Shown in pieces: positions 34,764 to 43,941 of a DNA stretch of 64,000 bases. This DNA comes from CAZENU01 sp965117035 (lineage in GTDB: Bacteria > Chloroflexota > Dehalococcoidia > Lucifugimonadales > CAZENU01): the NCBI GenBank assembly GCA_965117035.1, contig OZ220748.1:1-64000 (forward strand). The letters run 5' to 3'. Each line of letters starts with the position of its first letter. The first letter of the stretch is position 1. The notes under the pieces are model-generated. The model searched no databases. It worked only from the letters and a program-made list of their open reading frames with translations, and was not told the DNA's origin. Position numbers and translations under genes: made by a program.

Positions 34764-37232
34764 ATGCCCGACCAGACGCTCCCGAGGCACGCCCGGACGG
34801 TCGTCATCGGCGCGGGCATCGCCGGCTGCAGCGTCGCGTATCACCTGGCCGAGCTCGGCTGGGGAGACGTCGTCGTAGTCGACCAGGGGCCGCTCTTCGA
34901 GACCGGCGGCTCGACGTCCCACGCGCCGGGGCTCGTCTTCCAGGTCAACCCCTCGAAGACCATGACGGGCTTCGCGAGATACACCGTCGATCTCTGGTCG
35001 CGTCTCGAGCTCGACGGCGCTCCGTGCGCCAGGGCCGTCGGCAGCATGGAGGTCGCCTGGACGCCGGAGCGGCTCGAAGACCTGAAGCGCAAGGTCGGGC
35101 TTGGCCTGAGCTGGGGCGTCGAAGCGCACCTGCTCGGCGCCGCCGACACGCGAAGCCTGTTCCCGATGCTCTCGGACCGCGTCCTCGGGGCGATGCACGT
35201 GCCCTCGGACGTCCACACGAGGGCGACCCGGCCGGCCGAGGCGATGGCGCGTGAGGCCGAGCGCGGGGGGGCGACGTTCCACGGTAACGTCAAGGTCACC
35301 GGCTTCGGGATCGACTCCGGTCGTGTCACGAAGGTGCACACCACCCGCGGCGACATCGAGACCGACCTCGTCGTATCCGCCGCCGGCATCTGGGCGCCGA
35401 AGCTGTGCGCACAGGCCGGCGTGCCCATACCCCTGTCGCCGATGCAGCACATCTACGCGGTGACCACCCCGCTGCCAGACCTGGCCGGCGCCCCCGAGGA
35501 AATCTCGATGCCGTTCCTGCGCAACCAGGACAAGGCGATGTACTTCCGCCAGGTGGGCGACGCCATAGGCATAGGCTCGTACCGTCACGAACCCCTCCTC
35601 GTGGAGGCCGACGACATTCCCGAACACTGGACCGGCTCGGCGGGCCCGGCCGAGATGCCCTTTACGCCGGACCACTTCGAGTTTGCGATGGCGGCTGCGC
35701 GGGAGCTGATGCCGGGCATCGAGGGGGCGGGGCTGACCCGCAGGTTCAACGGGATGTTCTCCTTCACGAACGACGGATTCCCCGTTCTCGGAGAGTCGCC
35801 CCAGTTGCGCGGCTTCTGGTCGGCGCAGGCCGTGTGGATAACCCACGCCGGGGGCGTCGGCAGGGCGGTCGCCGAGTGGATCGTCAACGGCGAGCCGACC
35901 GCCGATCTCCGGGAGTGCGACATCCGGCGTTTCCACCCGCACGCCCTGGGCCGCCCCTACGTCCGGGCCCGCGCCGCCCAGCAGTACCGCGAGGTGTATG
36001 ACATCATCCACCCGCGGCAGCAGGTCGGCAGTCCGCGCAACGTCCGGGTTACGCCGTTATTCGCCCGGCAGCGGGAGCTCGGCGCCGTCTTCTTCGAGAA
36101 CGCCGGATGGGAGCGGCCCCAGTGGTACGCGGCCAACGACGGGCTGCTCGACTCGCTCGACGTCCCGGGCGCGTCGCGGTCCGGCTGGGAGGCGCGCGAG
36201 TGGTCGCCGACGATCGCGGCCGAGCACGTCGCCACGCGGGAGCGCGCGGCCCTCTTCGACCTGACCCCGTTCGCCAAGTTCGAGGTGACTGGTCCCGGCG
36301 CGCTCGCCGCTCTTCAGCGTCTCGCTTCCAACGAGATGGACCGCCCGGTCGGATCGATCACGTACACGTCGATGCTCACTCCGAGCGGCGGAATCAAGTG
36401 CGACCTCACCGTCACCCGGATCGGTGAGGAGCGCTTTCTGGTGGTCACAGGCGGGGCGATGGGACTCCACGACCTCGACTGGATCCAGACCCATCTCCCG
36501 GACGACCGCTCGGCAAGCGTGGCCGACGTGTCATCGGGGCTGTGCTGCGTAGGCCTGTGGGGCCCCAGGGCGCGCGATCTGCTCGGCCGGGTCTGCGAGG
36601 ACGACGTGAGCGACGACGGCTTTCCCTACATGACTGCGAAGCCCATAACCGTGGGAGACGTCCCCGCGCTCGCCCTGCGCATCTCCTACGTCGGCGAGCT
36701 CGGGTGGGAGATCTACGCTCCCGCGGAGCACGGCCAGCGGCTGTGGGACACCCTCTGGGAGGCGGGACAGCCCCTCGGCCTGGTGGCCGCGGGCGGCGGC
36801 GCATTCGACTCGCTGCGCCTGGAGAAGGGCTACCGCCTCTGGGGCAACGACATCCACACCGAGTACGACCCATACGAGGCCGGCATCGGCTTCGCGGTCA
36901 GGATGAGAAAGGGCGACTTCATCGGCCGCGACGCCCTGCGCAAGTCACGCGAGCGAGGTCTCACGCGGCGCCTGTGCTGCATGACGCTCGACGACCCGGA
37001 TTCCGTCGTCGTCGGCAAGGAGCCCATCATGGACGGCGACCGGGTGCTCGGCTACGTCACCAGCGCCAACTACGGCCACTCGATAGGCCGGGGCATCGTC
37101 TACGGCTACCTGCCCATCGACTACACCGAGCCGGGCACGCAGGTCGACGTCGTCTACTTCGGCGAGCGCCTGCCAGCGACAGTGGCGAAGGAGCCCCTCT
37201 ACGATCCGGCCGCCGCCCGGATGAAGGTATAG
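34764..37232 (+). CDS. FAD-dependent dimethylglycine/sarcosine dehydrogenase-like protein with GCV_T domain
   Basis: 822 residues; ATG 34764 has GAGGAGG nine bases upstream. The N-terminus is a DAO-type flavin domain to about residue 370: Rossmann motif VVIGAGIAGCSVAYHLAELG, and GGSTSHAPGLVFQ with the histidine that binds FAD covalently in dimethylglycine dehydrogenases. A short FAO_M-type middle region follows, then a tetrahydrofolate-binding aminomethyltransferase (GCV_T) part from about 440 (TPFAKFEVTGPGALAALQRL, later YVGELGWEIYAP and LRLEKGYRLWGNDI) and a GCV_T_C barrel. Relatives demethylate N-methylated glycines and pass C1 units to folate. It heads a five-gene operon with sugar-acid-type enzymes, so the substrate is open. 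Confidence 0.88.
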   Translation: MPDQTLPRHARTVVIGAGIAGCSVAYHLAELGWGDVVVVDQGPLFETGGSTSHAPGLVFQVNPSKTMTGFARYTVDLWSRLELDGAPCARAVGSMEVAWTPERLEDLKRKVGLGLSWGVEAHLLGAADTRSLFPMLSDRVLGAMHVPSDVHTRATRPAEAMAREAERGGATFHGNVKVTGFGIDSGRVTKVHTTRGDIETDLVVSAAGIWAPKLCAQAGVPIPLSPMQHIYAVTTPLPDLAGAPEEISMPFLRNQDKAMYFRQVGDAIGIGSYRHEPLLVEADDIPEHWTGSAGPAEMPFTPDHFEFAMAAARELMPGIEGAGLTRRFNGMFSFTNDGFPVLGESPQLRGFWSAQAVWITHAGGVGRAVAEWIVNGEPTADLRECDIRRFHPHALGRPYVRARAAQQYREVYDIIHPRQQVGSPRNVRVTPLFARQRELGAVFFENAGWERPQWYAANDGLLDSLDVPGASRSGWEAREWSPTIAAEHVATRERAALFDLTPFAKFEVTGPGALAALQRLASNEMDRPVGSITYTSMLTPSGGIKCDLTVTRIGEERFLVVTGGAMGLHDLDWIQTHLPDDRSASVADVSSGLCCVGLWGPRARDLLGRVCEDDVSDDGFPYMTAKPITVGDVPALALRISYVGELGWEIYAPAEHGQRLWDTLWEAGQPLGLVAAGGGAFDSLRLEKGYRLWGNDIHTEYDPYEAGIGFAVRMRKGDFIGRDALRKSRERGLTRRLCCMTLDDPDSVVVGKEPIMDGDRVLGYVTSANYGHSIGRGIVYGYLPIDYTEPGTQVDVVYFGERLPATVAKEPLYDPAAARMKV

Positions 37233-37244
37233 GCGACGGCCTGG

Positions 37245-38258
37245 GTGGACGCCGCACCGGAAACAGGCAGTCGGCCCGCCGGGCTGTTCCTCGCCCCCTT
37301 TGCCGAGCCTGAGCTGCAACGCCTGGCCCGCGGGCTTGACGTCCAGTATGAGAGCTGGACGGACTCGCGTCGGCTCCACGCCCCGGACGAGCTCGCGGTG
37401 AAGCTGAACGATGTCGGCGCCTCAGTGCTGGTCGTGGAAGTCGACTTCGTCTTCGAGGAAGTCTTCGAGTCGGTCGCGGGTCTCAGGTTCCTGGGCATCT
37501 GCAGGGCCGCGACAAACCAGGTCGATGTCGACGCTGCCACGGCCAACGGCGTCGCTGTCGTCAATACCCCGGGGAGAAACGCGCAGGCCGTCGCGGAGCA
37601 TGCCCTCGGGATGATGCTGGCGCTGGCGCGACGCATCCCACAAGGACACAGCTATGTCGCGGGCGGCCGTTGGCTCAATCCATTGCAGCCGTACGTCGAG
37701 CTGCGTGGAGTCGAGCTGGCCGGCCGAACGCTGGGCATCGTAGGACTCGGCGCCATCGGCCGACGGCTCGCGGAGATGGCGGCGGCGATTGGCATGACGT
37801 GCGTCGCATACGATCCTTACGTCGGCGATCCGCCGCCCGGCGTGTCCCTGCTGGGACAGGACGACCTGCTGGCCGGCGCGGATTTCGTGTCCATCCACGC
37901 GCCGATGAACGACCAGACCGAGGGCCTGGTCGACGCCCGCGGGCTCGCGCTGATGAAGCCGACCGCATTTCTCATCAACCTCTCCGGCGCCCGGATCGTC
38001 GACCGCGACGCCCTGGTCGCGGCGCTCCAGGGCGGGGCCATCGCGGGAGCCGCGCTCGACGTCTTCGAGACCCATCCCATCGCGCCGGATCACCCGCTGC
38101 TGGCGCTCGACAATGTTGTCCTCACGCCTCATGTCGGGGGAGCGACGGGGGAGACAATCCTACGCCACTCGCGAATGATGGCCGACGACATACTGCGGTT
38201 CCTCGACGGCGTCAGACCCGTGAACCTCGTCAACCCCGCGGTATGGGAGAAGATGTGA
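37245..38258 (+). CDS. D-2-hydroxyacid dehydrogenase family protein
   Basis: 337 residues from GTG 37245, twelve bases after the flavoprotein stop. The NAD-binding motif GIVGLGAIGRRLAEMA lies at about 163, with the aspartate-type strand VAYDPYVG after it. Catalytic positions: Arg in NLSGARIVDRDAL, Glu in DVFETHPI, and His in LTPHVGGATGE. The sequence is closest in layout to phosphoglycerate-dehydrogenase-like enzymes without the C-terminal ACT domain. It would interconvert a 2-hydroxyacid and a 2-oxoacid with NAD(P). Its stop overlaps the kinase start in GTGA, and the operon suggests a sugar-acid substrate. Confidence 0.9.
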   Translation: MDAAPETGSRPAGLFLAPFAEPELQRLARGLDVQYESWTDSRRLHAPDELAVKLNDVGASVLVVEVDFVFEEVFESVAGLRFLGICRAATNQVDVDAATANGVAVVNTPGRNAQAVAEHALGMMLALARRIPQGHSYVAGGRWLNPLQPYVELRGVELAGRTLGIVGLGAIGRRLAEMAAAIGMTCVAYDPYVGDPPPGVSLLGQDDLLAGADFVSIHAPMNDQTEGLVDARGLALMKPTAFLINLSGARIVDRDALVAALQGGAIAGAALDVFETHPIAPDHPLLALDNVVLTPHVGGATGETILRHSRMMADDILRFLDGVRPVNLVNPAVWEKM

Positions 38259-39760
38259 CCGGCGGCCGGCTCATCGTCGTGGTGGACGCGGGCTCGACGC
38301 GGATCCGATGTCTCGTGTTCGACTCCGACGGTCGCGTCGCAACGCAGCGTTCGGCCGCTTGGACCTGCCTCGACGCCGATGCGGCGTCCCCGTACGCCCG
38401 TGAGCTTGACGCGGAGGCCGTCTGGAGGTCTACTGCGGGGCTCATCGGAGAGTCCGTCGGCGACGGCAGGGTAGACGCCCGCCGGATCGCCGCCGTCACG
38501 GTCACGAGCCAGCGGCAGGGCGTCGTCTTCCTCGACAGGGGCGGGGACGTCCTGTACGCCGGCCCGAACGTGGACCTCAGGGCGGTCTTCGAGGGAGCGG
38601 CCATCGACGACGCGATGGGCGGCCGCGTCTTCGAAACGACCGGGAGACTGCCGTCCTTCCTGTTCGCACCTGCCAGGCTGCGCTGGTTCATGCGGCACAA
38701 GCCGGAGGTATACGAGAGGATCGACCGCGTCGCTACGCTGGCGGATTGGCTGCGCTGGAAGCTCTCGGGCGAGCTCGTGAGCGAGTACACGCTGGCGGCC
38801 GAGGCGGGCCTCCTCGACGTCCGCGAACGCCGGTGGTGCGCCCCGATGCTTGGCGAGATGGGGCTTCCGACCAACGGCACAGTGCCCCTGGCAAACGCGG
38901 GCGCCATCGTCGGAAAGGTGGGCCGAGAGGCCGCGGACGTTTCCGGCCTGCCGCGGAACACCCCCGTCGTCGTGTCGGCCGCCGACACGCAGTGCGGCCT
39001 CCTGGGATTGGGCGCCGGCCAACAGGGAAAGGTGGGGGTCGTCGCGGGATGGAGCGCGCCGGTGCTCATGCTCACGGATACGCCGGTGTTCGATCCGGCG
39101 ATGCGGACGTGGACAGGTTGCTACGTGGAGGAGTCGCTCTGGAGCCTGGAGAGCACGTGCGGCGACGCGGGCAACTCCTATCGCTGGCTCGCGGACACGA
39201 TGTGGGCCGGCGAGGCGGGCCCGTTCGACCGCATGGACGAGGCCGCGAAACGGGTCCCGCCCGGGTCGGACGGGGTTGTGGCGTTCCTGGGCCCTTCGCG
39301 CATGGACATGAGCAAGGTCGGTCTGCGGACGGGTGGGCTGGTCTTCCCCGTGCCCCTGACATTTGCCGACGTCGGGCGGGGGCACGCCGCGAGGGCCGCC
39401 CTCGAGGCGCTGTCGTTCGCCGTGCGCGCCAACCTCGAACAGCTCGAGTCGGTGAACGGCGTCACGGCATCCAGCGTCGCGGTGGGCGGCGGCATGACGG
39501 CCACGTCGTCGTGGGTCGAAACGCTGCCGAACGCTCTCGGGCGTCCGGTCGAAGTCGCATCGGCCCCGAACGTCACGGCGTCGGGAGCGTATCTCACCGC
39601 CATCGCCGCGCTGGACGGCGCCGTCTCGCTGCCGGACTACGCGGAGGCCAACGCGACGACTACGACAATCGAGCCGAAGACCGTCGACTCCGCCGAGTAC
39701 GATGGCCTCTACGGACGATGGAACGAGATGGCAAGCAGTCTGGAAGCGGCCGGAACGTAG
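38255..39760 (+). CDS. FGGY-family carbohydrate kinase
   Basis: 501 residues from GTG 38255, overlapping the dehydrogenase by four bases. The actin-like ATPase fold has its first phosphate loop at IVVVDAGSTRIRCLVFDSDG and the substrate side at VTSQRQGVVFLD. A second-domain phosphate motif follows at VSAADTQCGLLGLGAGQQGKV, and an adenosine motif at VAVGGGMTATSSW. FGGY kinases phosphorylate sugars, sugar alcohols or sugar acids such as xylulose, glycerol or erythritol. Followed ten bases later by a class II aldolase, it fits a kinase-aldolase route in which a phosphorylated sugar or sugar acid is cleaved. Confidence 0.9.
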   Translation: MTGGRLIVVVDAGSTRIRCLVFDSDGRVATQRSAAWTCLDADAASPYARELDAEAVWRSTAGLIGESVGDGRVDARRIAAVTVTSQRQGVVFLDRGGDVLYAGPNVDLRAVFEGAAIDDAMGGRVFETTGRLPSFLFAPARLRWFMRHKPEVYERIDRVATLADWLRWKLSGELVSEYTLAAEAGLLDVRERRWCAPMLGEMGLPTNGTVPLANAGAIVGKVGREAADVSGLPRNTPVVVSAADTQCGLLGLGAGQQGKVGVVAGWSAPVLMLTDTPVFDPAMRTWTGCYVEESLWSLESTCGDAGNSYRWLADTMWAGEAGPFDRMDEAAKRVPPGSDGVVAFLGPSRMDMSKVGLRTGGLVFPVPLTFADVGRGHAARAALEALSFAVRANLEQLESVNGVTASSVAVGGGMTATSSWVETLPNALGRPVEVASAPNVTASGAYLTAIAALDGAVSLPDYAEANATTTTIEPKTVDSAEYDGLYGRWNEMASSLEAAGT

Positions 39761-39769
39761 TGCTACGCT

Positions 39770-40438
39770 ATGGCCGTGGATGCTGCCAGAAGACAGGTCG
39801 CCGAAGTCGCCCGGAAGATGGCCGAGCTTGGCCTCGTCTCCGGCGGGAGCGGCAACGTCAGCGCTCGGCTGCCCGGGGGCCTCATGGCGATCACGGCTAT
39901 GGGCAGTCGCTGTGAGGACGCTTCCGAGGAGGACGTCGTCGTTGTCGACGCCGACCTTGCCCCGGTGGACGGCGACCGCACGCCGTCGTCCGAATCGCTG
40001 CTGCACGCCACCATATACGGGACGCGTCCCGACGTCGGCGGGATAGTGCACACCCACCCCGTGTACTCGAGCGCGGCGGCGGTCGCCGGCCTGGCGATAC
40101 CGCCCGTCGTAGACGAGATGGTCGTGGCCCTCGGGGGAGAGGTGCGGGTGTCCGATTACGCCCCACCGGCCTCGGAGGAGGTCGCGCAGCGCGTGTGCGC
40201 GGCCCTTGGCACGCGCGACGCGGCCCTCATCCGCAATCACGGCGCCGTAGCGGTGGGCGTCGACCCACGGTCTGCCCTGGACGCCGCGGCGCTGACCGAG
40301 CGGGCCGCGAAGATATTCGTCCTCTCATCTATGCTGGGAAGCCCTGGCGTCCTGCCGGACGACGTGGTGGCGGCCGAGGCGGCGATATTCGAGATGAAGA
40401 GGACGATGAGGCGTGGCGCTGAAGCGCCGACCCCTTAG
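39770..40438 (+). CDS. Class II aldolase/adducin-family protein
   Basis: 222 residues. FucA/AraD landmarks appear in order: GLVSGGSGNVSARLPGG (phosphate-binding Gly/Asn), TPSSESLLHATIYG with the catalytic Glu, the zinc ligands HTHP (about residue 93), and the third His in LIRNHGAVAVG. Enzymes of this family cleave sugar phosphates such as fuculose-1-phosphate or epimerise ribulose-5-phosphate, using zinc. As the last enzyme after a kinase and a dehydrogenase it probably yields DHAP or a similar triose; the exact sugar cannot be read from the sequence. Confidence 0.9.
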   Translation: MAVDAARRQVAEVARKMAELGLVSGGSGNVSARLPGGLMAITAMGSRCEDASEEDVVVVDADLAPVDGDRTPSSESLLHATIYGTRPDVGGIVHTHPVYSSAAAVAGLAIPPVVDEMVVALGGEVRVSDYAPPASEEVAQRVCAALGTRDAALIRNHGAVAVGVDPRSALDAAALTERAAKIFVLSSMLGSPGVLPDDVVAAEAAIFEMKRTMRRGAEAPTP

Positions 40439-40470
40439 CGCGCGGGCTCAGTATCCTGGAGGTGTGACGC

Positions 40471-40842
40471 ATGGTCTCCGTACCTGGATTTCTACTGCGC
40501 AGGCTGTACGTGAAGGGCAGCCTGAAGAACGCGGTAGGGGGCTTCGAGTTCGAGCTCATGAACAATCTTGGCTCTGGCTACTCCACCAGGATGTGGCCGC
40601 TCGTGCTCGACGGTCGGGAGGTCCCGATCGGGCAGAGCTACTTCACCGTAGACGGCAAAGAGACGCCCTTCAGCGCCGTATCCCAGGACAGGACATTCAC
40701 GCTGGAGGTCAACAAGACCATCGTCATCTGGACCGACGGCGTACCCCTGGACCCGGGAGTGCACACGGTCGAGATGGCGTTCGACGTGCCGGGACTGGGG
40801 ACCATGAGGTTCGACTTCACGGACGAAGTGGCCGGCGGGTGA
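40471..40842 (+). CDS. DUF6379 / C-glycoside deglycosidase beta-subunit-like protein
   Basis: 123 residues; ATG 40471 has GGAGG eight bases upstream. No signal peptide. The chain looks all-beta: LRRLYVKGSLKN, GFEFELMNNLGSGY, PLVLDGREVP, then alternating strands and GVHTVEMAFDVPGLG. The pattern recalls the small family seen next to sugar oxidoreductase/isomerase genes and as the beta subunit of C-glycoside-cleaving enzymes. If so, the operon could act on C-glycosides or related sugars. Family recall is from pattern only. Confidence 0.55.
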   Translation: MVSVPGFLLRRLYVKGSLKNAVGGFEFELMNNLGSGYSTRMWPLVLDGREVPIGQSYFTVDGKETPFSAVSQDRTFTLEVNKTIVIWTDGVPLDPGVHTVEMAFDVPGLGTMRFDFTDEVAGG

Positions 40843-40873
40843 GGTTTCGGCCCGTCGAGGCCGAGGGCGTCGG

Positions 40874-41332
40874 CTACGCGCCCTGCTCGAGGCGTTCCAG
40901 CGTACGCAGCGCGCTCAGGACGTGGCCGCCCATCACTACCTCGTTGTGGAAGGCGTCCCTGATCACCCCATCCCGGCCGATGACGTAGGTTACCCTGGAC
41001 GTGCCGAGCCCGAAACGGCGCCGCACGTCGTACAGTCGGCGTATCTCCCCGGACTTGTCGCTCCCAAGCTCGAACGGCGTCCCGATGGACTCGCCGAAGC
41101 GCCTCGCCCTGTCCACGCCATCGGTGCTGATGCCGATGACCACGGCGTCCATCGCGGTGAGAGCATCGTAGGACTCGCAGAAGCTGCCGACCTCGACCCT
41201 GCAGCCGTGGGTGAAGGCCCTGGGGTAGAAGAACATCACGACGTTCCTGCCGCGGTGCTTCGAGAGCGTGAACCGTTCGCCCGAACCGAGGGTGATCGTG
41301 AAGTCCGGCGCCTGTTCCCCGATACTCAGCAT
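40874..41332 (-). CDS. Peroxiredoxin (BCP/AhpC-TSA type)
   Basis: 152 residues, cytoplasmic (no signal peptide). The thioredoxin-fold start is typical (LSIGEQAPDFTI), followed by VVMFFYPRAFTHGCRVEVGSF. The cysteine in His-Gly-Cys is the likely peroxidatic residue, replacing the usual Thr-Pro-Gly-Cys, and a second cysteine seven residues on (SFCESYD) may resolve it. GISTDGVDRARRF and TYVIGRDGVIRDAF complete the fold. It reduces peroxides or lipid hydroperoxides with thioredoxin. It lies beside the iron-regulated locus, which fits oxidative protection during iron uptake. Confidence 0.9.
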   Translation of the reverse strand: MLSIGEQAPDFTITLGSGERFTLSKHRGRNVVMFFYPRAFTHGCRVEVGSFCESYDALTAMDAVVIGISTDGVDRARRFGESIGTPFELGSDKSGEIRRLYDVRRRFGLGTSRVTYVIGRDGVIRDAFHNEVVMGGHVLSALRTLERLEQGA

Positions 41333-41376
41333 CGCCTGTCCACCGCCTGGATTCTGGACCGCTCGTGGAGTCTCTC

Positions 41377-42111
41377 TCAGTCTGCGGACGCGGCGCGCGC
41401 CCAGATCTTCGAGCCTATTTCGTAGCTGAAGGCCACGGAGTTCTCGTTGCAGACCAGGGTGATCACACCGCGGCTGGCGGCCGCCTCCTGGATCACGACC
41501 GTCTCTCCCGGTATCACCCCATTGTTCACGAGGTATTCGAGCAGCGCCTGGTCGTCTTCAGGGACCCTGTCGATGACCAACTCCGTTCCGGGTGCGGCCT
41601 GATCCAGGGATATGGCGTCTTCGGGTGAGCTGTAGCCGCTGCCGGGGACGGGATGTCCGAACGGACACGTCCTGGGGTCGCCGAGCTTCGCGGCGATCTT
41701 CTCTTCCAGCTCGGGGGAGATGGCGTGCTCGAGGCGATGGGCTTCCACGTGGGCCTTGGCGAGGTCGACGCCGAGGAGGTCCACGACCATGCGCTCCGCC
41801 AGCCGGTGCCTGCGCACTATGCTCTCGGCCGACTGACGCCCCTGGCGGGTGAGGACGACGCCCGTCTTCTGGTCGGACTTCACCAGCCCCTCCCTGGCCA
41901 TCCGGCGGATCATCGCGCTCACGGACGGTAGCGTCGTGCCGAGTCCTTCGGCCACGGGCAGCGTCGTCAGATGGTCCGCAAGCTGCGTGAGGCTCAGTCG
42001 GGGTTGCTGTTCGTGCAACCTGAAGATCGACAGGAGATAGTTCTCCGTCGACATCGAGAGGCGCTTTTCTTCGGCCTCGGAGCGCGCGCTCCTGGCCTTG
42101 CGTGCGGACAT
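41377..42111 (-). CDS. DtxR/MntR-family metal-dependent repressor
   Basis: 244 residues from ATG 42111. A winged-helix domain follows a basic N-terminus: MSTENYLLSIFRL, then LGTTLPSVSAMIRRMAREGL. The dimerisation and metal-binding domain has RLEHAISPELEEKIAAKLGD and the classical metal-site segment RTCPFGHPVPG. A C-terminal FeoA/SH3-like domain begins near residue 175 (TELVIDRVPEDDQALLEYL). Family members bind iron or manganese and then repress uptake genes. It is divergent from an iron ABC transporter with about 190 bases between starts, making that promoter its likely target. Confidence 0.92.
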   Translation of the reverse strand: MSARKARSARSEAEEKRLSMSTENYLLSIFRLHEQQPRLSLTQLADHLTTLPVAEGLGTTLPSVSAMIRRMAREGLVKSDQKTGVVLTRQGRQSAESIVRRHRLAERMVVDLLGVDLAKAHVEAHRLEHAISPELEEKIAAKLGDPRTCPFGHPVPGSGYSSPEDAISLDQAAPGTELVIDRVPEDDQALLEYLVNNGVIPGETVVIQEAAASRGVITLVCNENSVAFSYEIGSKIWARAASAD

Positions 42112-42182
42112 TACCCGCTCGTTCAGGAGGTCTTGGCGTCCAGGTGACGTTAACAAAACGAGGACGGATCGGTCAATTTGTC

Positions 42183-42211
42183 TTGACTTTATCGGTGTGC
42201 ATGTACATACT
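42183..42211 (+). promoter_or_regulatory. Iron-transporter promoter with palindrome
   Basis: TTGACT (42183-42188) and CATACT (42206-42211) are spaced 17 bases. The 8-bp palindrome ATGTACAT at 42201-42208 overlaps the -10 element, a position where a DtxR/MntR-type repressor would block polymerase. The regulator gene is divergent and adjacent. The palindrome is not a textbook IdeR or MntR box. Confidence 0.45.
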
Positions 42212-42303
42212 TACTCTCGGCCTATCAGCATACGATATGACGAACGTTGTCGTCCGGAACAGTCCACGTTCTTGCATGAAAAGCCCTGCGGGATGGGGAG
42301 CCG

Positions 42304-43941
42304 ATGCAGGCAGTTAGTCGGCCGCTGATCCTGCGGGCAGTCGGGTATCGCCCCGCCGCGTCCGGGGCGCCCTTCGTGGTCTGGGGTCCCGCCGTCCTGG
42401 TGGGTCTCGCGATGCTGTTGCCGCTCGCCTACCTCCTGGTCCGAAGCAGCGGCGCCAGCGGCGAAGCATGGGCTCTCCTGTTCCGCGCGCATACGGCCCA
42501 GACCCTCGGCCGGACGGCGCTGCTGATAACTGCGGTGACCCTCGGCTCCGCCGCGATCGCCATCCCCCTGGCCTGGCTGACTGTGCGGACCGATCTGCCG
42601 CTACGCGGCATGTGGTCCGTCCTGGGCGTATTGCCGCTGGTAATCCCCAGCTACGTCGGCGCGTTCCTGTTCGTCTCGCTGCTCGGCCCCCGCGGGACGT
42701 TGCAGCAGATGCTGGGGCCGCTCGGCGTGGACCGGCTCCCGGAGGTCTACGGGCTTCCCGGCGCAACTCTCACACTGGTGCTGCTCAGCTATCCGTACCT
42801 GCTGCTCGTCATGAGGGGCGCGTGGAGCAACCTCGACCCCGCCACCGAGGACGCGGCCCGCAGCCTCGGACACGGCTCCTGGGGCACGATGCTGCGCGTG
42901 ACGCTCCCGCAGCTCCGGCCCGCTATCGCGGTCGGCTCCCTCCTCGTCGCCCTGTACACGCTCAGCGACTTCGGCGCCGTGTCGCTCATGGAGTACCCGA
43001 CGTTCACCTGGGTCATCTTCCAGCAGTACGAGTCCGCCTTCGACCGCTCGATCGCGTCCGTGCTCTCGCTCGTGGTCGTCGGCATCGCGCTGGTCATCCT
43101 GCTCCTGGAAAGCCAGACCCGCGGCCGTCTCAGCTACTACCGCACGGGCGCGGGCGCCTCTCGCGGGCCCAGGGTCGTGACGCTGGGCCGATGGAAGTGG
43201 CCGGCGCTGTCGCTGTGCGCGGCAGTCGTCGGGCTCTCGCTCGTACTGCCGACCGCCGTGCTGCTCCACTGGCTCGTCCGGGGCGTTCTCGCGGGCGAGC
43301 CGATGCTGTTCCTGTTTGCCGCAACCTGGAACTCGGTGATGGCGGCGGGTATGGCAGGCGTCGCCGCTGCCGCCTTCTCGGTACCGCTGGCCGTGCTCGT
43401 CGTGCGCTACCCGGGCGTCCTCAGCCGGCTGTTGGACCGCGTGACGTTCGTCGGATTCGCTCTGCCGGGCGTGGTCGTCGCTCTGGCGCTCGTGTTCTTC
43501 GGCGCGAACTACGCCAGGCCGCTGTACCAGACGACGTGGCTGCTCGTGTTCGCGTACGTCGTGCTGTTTTTCCCCGCGGCTCTCGGAGCGACGCGCGCCG
43601 CGCTGCACCAGGTCAGTCCCCGGATCGAGGAGGCGGCGAGAGGACTCGGGTGGGGCTCCGGTCAGGTCATGCGCGCCGTCACCCTCCCGCTGGTCCGCTC
43701 CGGCGTGCTGATGGGCGGGGCGCTCGTCTTCCTCGTATCGATGAAGGAGCTCCCGGCCACCCTGATTCTCGGCCCGTTGGGGTTCGAGACGCTCGCGACG
43801 GCGGTCTGGTCGGCCTCCTCCGAGGCGTTCTTCGCCCGTGCGGCGGCGCCGGCGCTGACCCTCATCCTGATCTCCTCGGTCCCGATGGCCTACCTCGTCA
43901 CGCGGGAACGCAGGAACGGACGCGTGGAGACGCTCGGGTGA
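42304..43941 (+). CDS. Ferric-iron ABC transporter permease (FbpB-like, fused repeats)
   Basis: 545 residues; ATG 42304 follows GGGGAG. About 12 TM segments arranged as two permease halves, each with an EAA-type loop: first half EDAARSLGHGSWGTMLRVTLP, second half EEAARGLGWGSGQVMRAVTLP. This duplicated FbpB/ThiP-like layout is typical of iron(III) and thiamine importers. A DtxR-type regulator and its promoter are adjacent, and an FbpA-like binding protein lies 5 kb away, which favours iron. Its stop overlaps the ATPase start in GTGA. Confidence 0.88.
   Translation: MQAVSRPLILRAVGYRPAASGAPFVVWGPAVLVGLAMLLPLAYLLVRSSGASGEAWALLFRAHTAQTLGRTALLITAVTLGSAAIAIPLAWLTVRTDLPLRGMWSVLGVLPLVIPSYVGAFLFVSLLGPRGTLQQMLGPLGVDRLPEVYGLPGATLTLVLLSYPYLLLVMRGAWSNLDPATEDAARSLGHGSWGTMLRVTLPQLRPAIAVGSLLVALYTLSDFGAVSLMEYPTFTWVIFQQYESAFDRSIASVLSLVVVGIALVILLLESQTRGRLSYYRTGAGASRGPRVVTLGRWKWPALSLCAAVVGLSLVLPTAVLLHWLVRGVLAGEPMLFLFAATWNSVMAAGMAGVAAAAFSVPLAVLVVRYPGVLSRLLDRVTFVGFALPGVVVALALVFFGANYARPLYQTTWLLVFAYVVLFFPAALGATRAALHQVSPRIEEAARGLGWGSGQVMRAVTLPLVRSGVLMGGALVFLVSMKELPATLILGPLGFETLATAVWSASSEAFFARAAAPALTLILISSVPMAYLVTRERRNGRVETLG

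Noticed and set aside
40847..40864. Hairpin TCGGCC-loop-GGCCGA between the DUF6379-like gene and the peroxiredoxin gene
   Set aside because: Only six base pairs and no T-tract on either strand; too weak to call a terminator.
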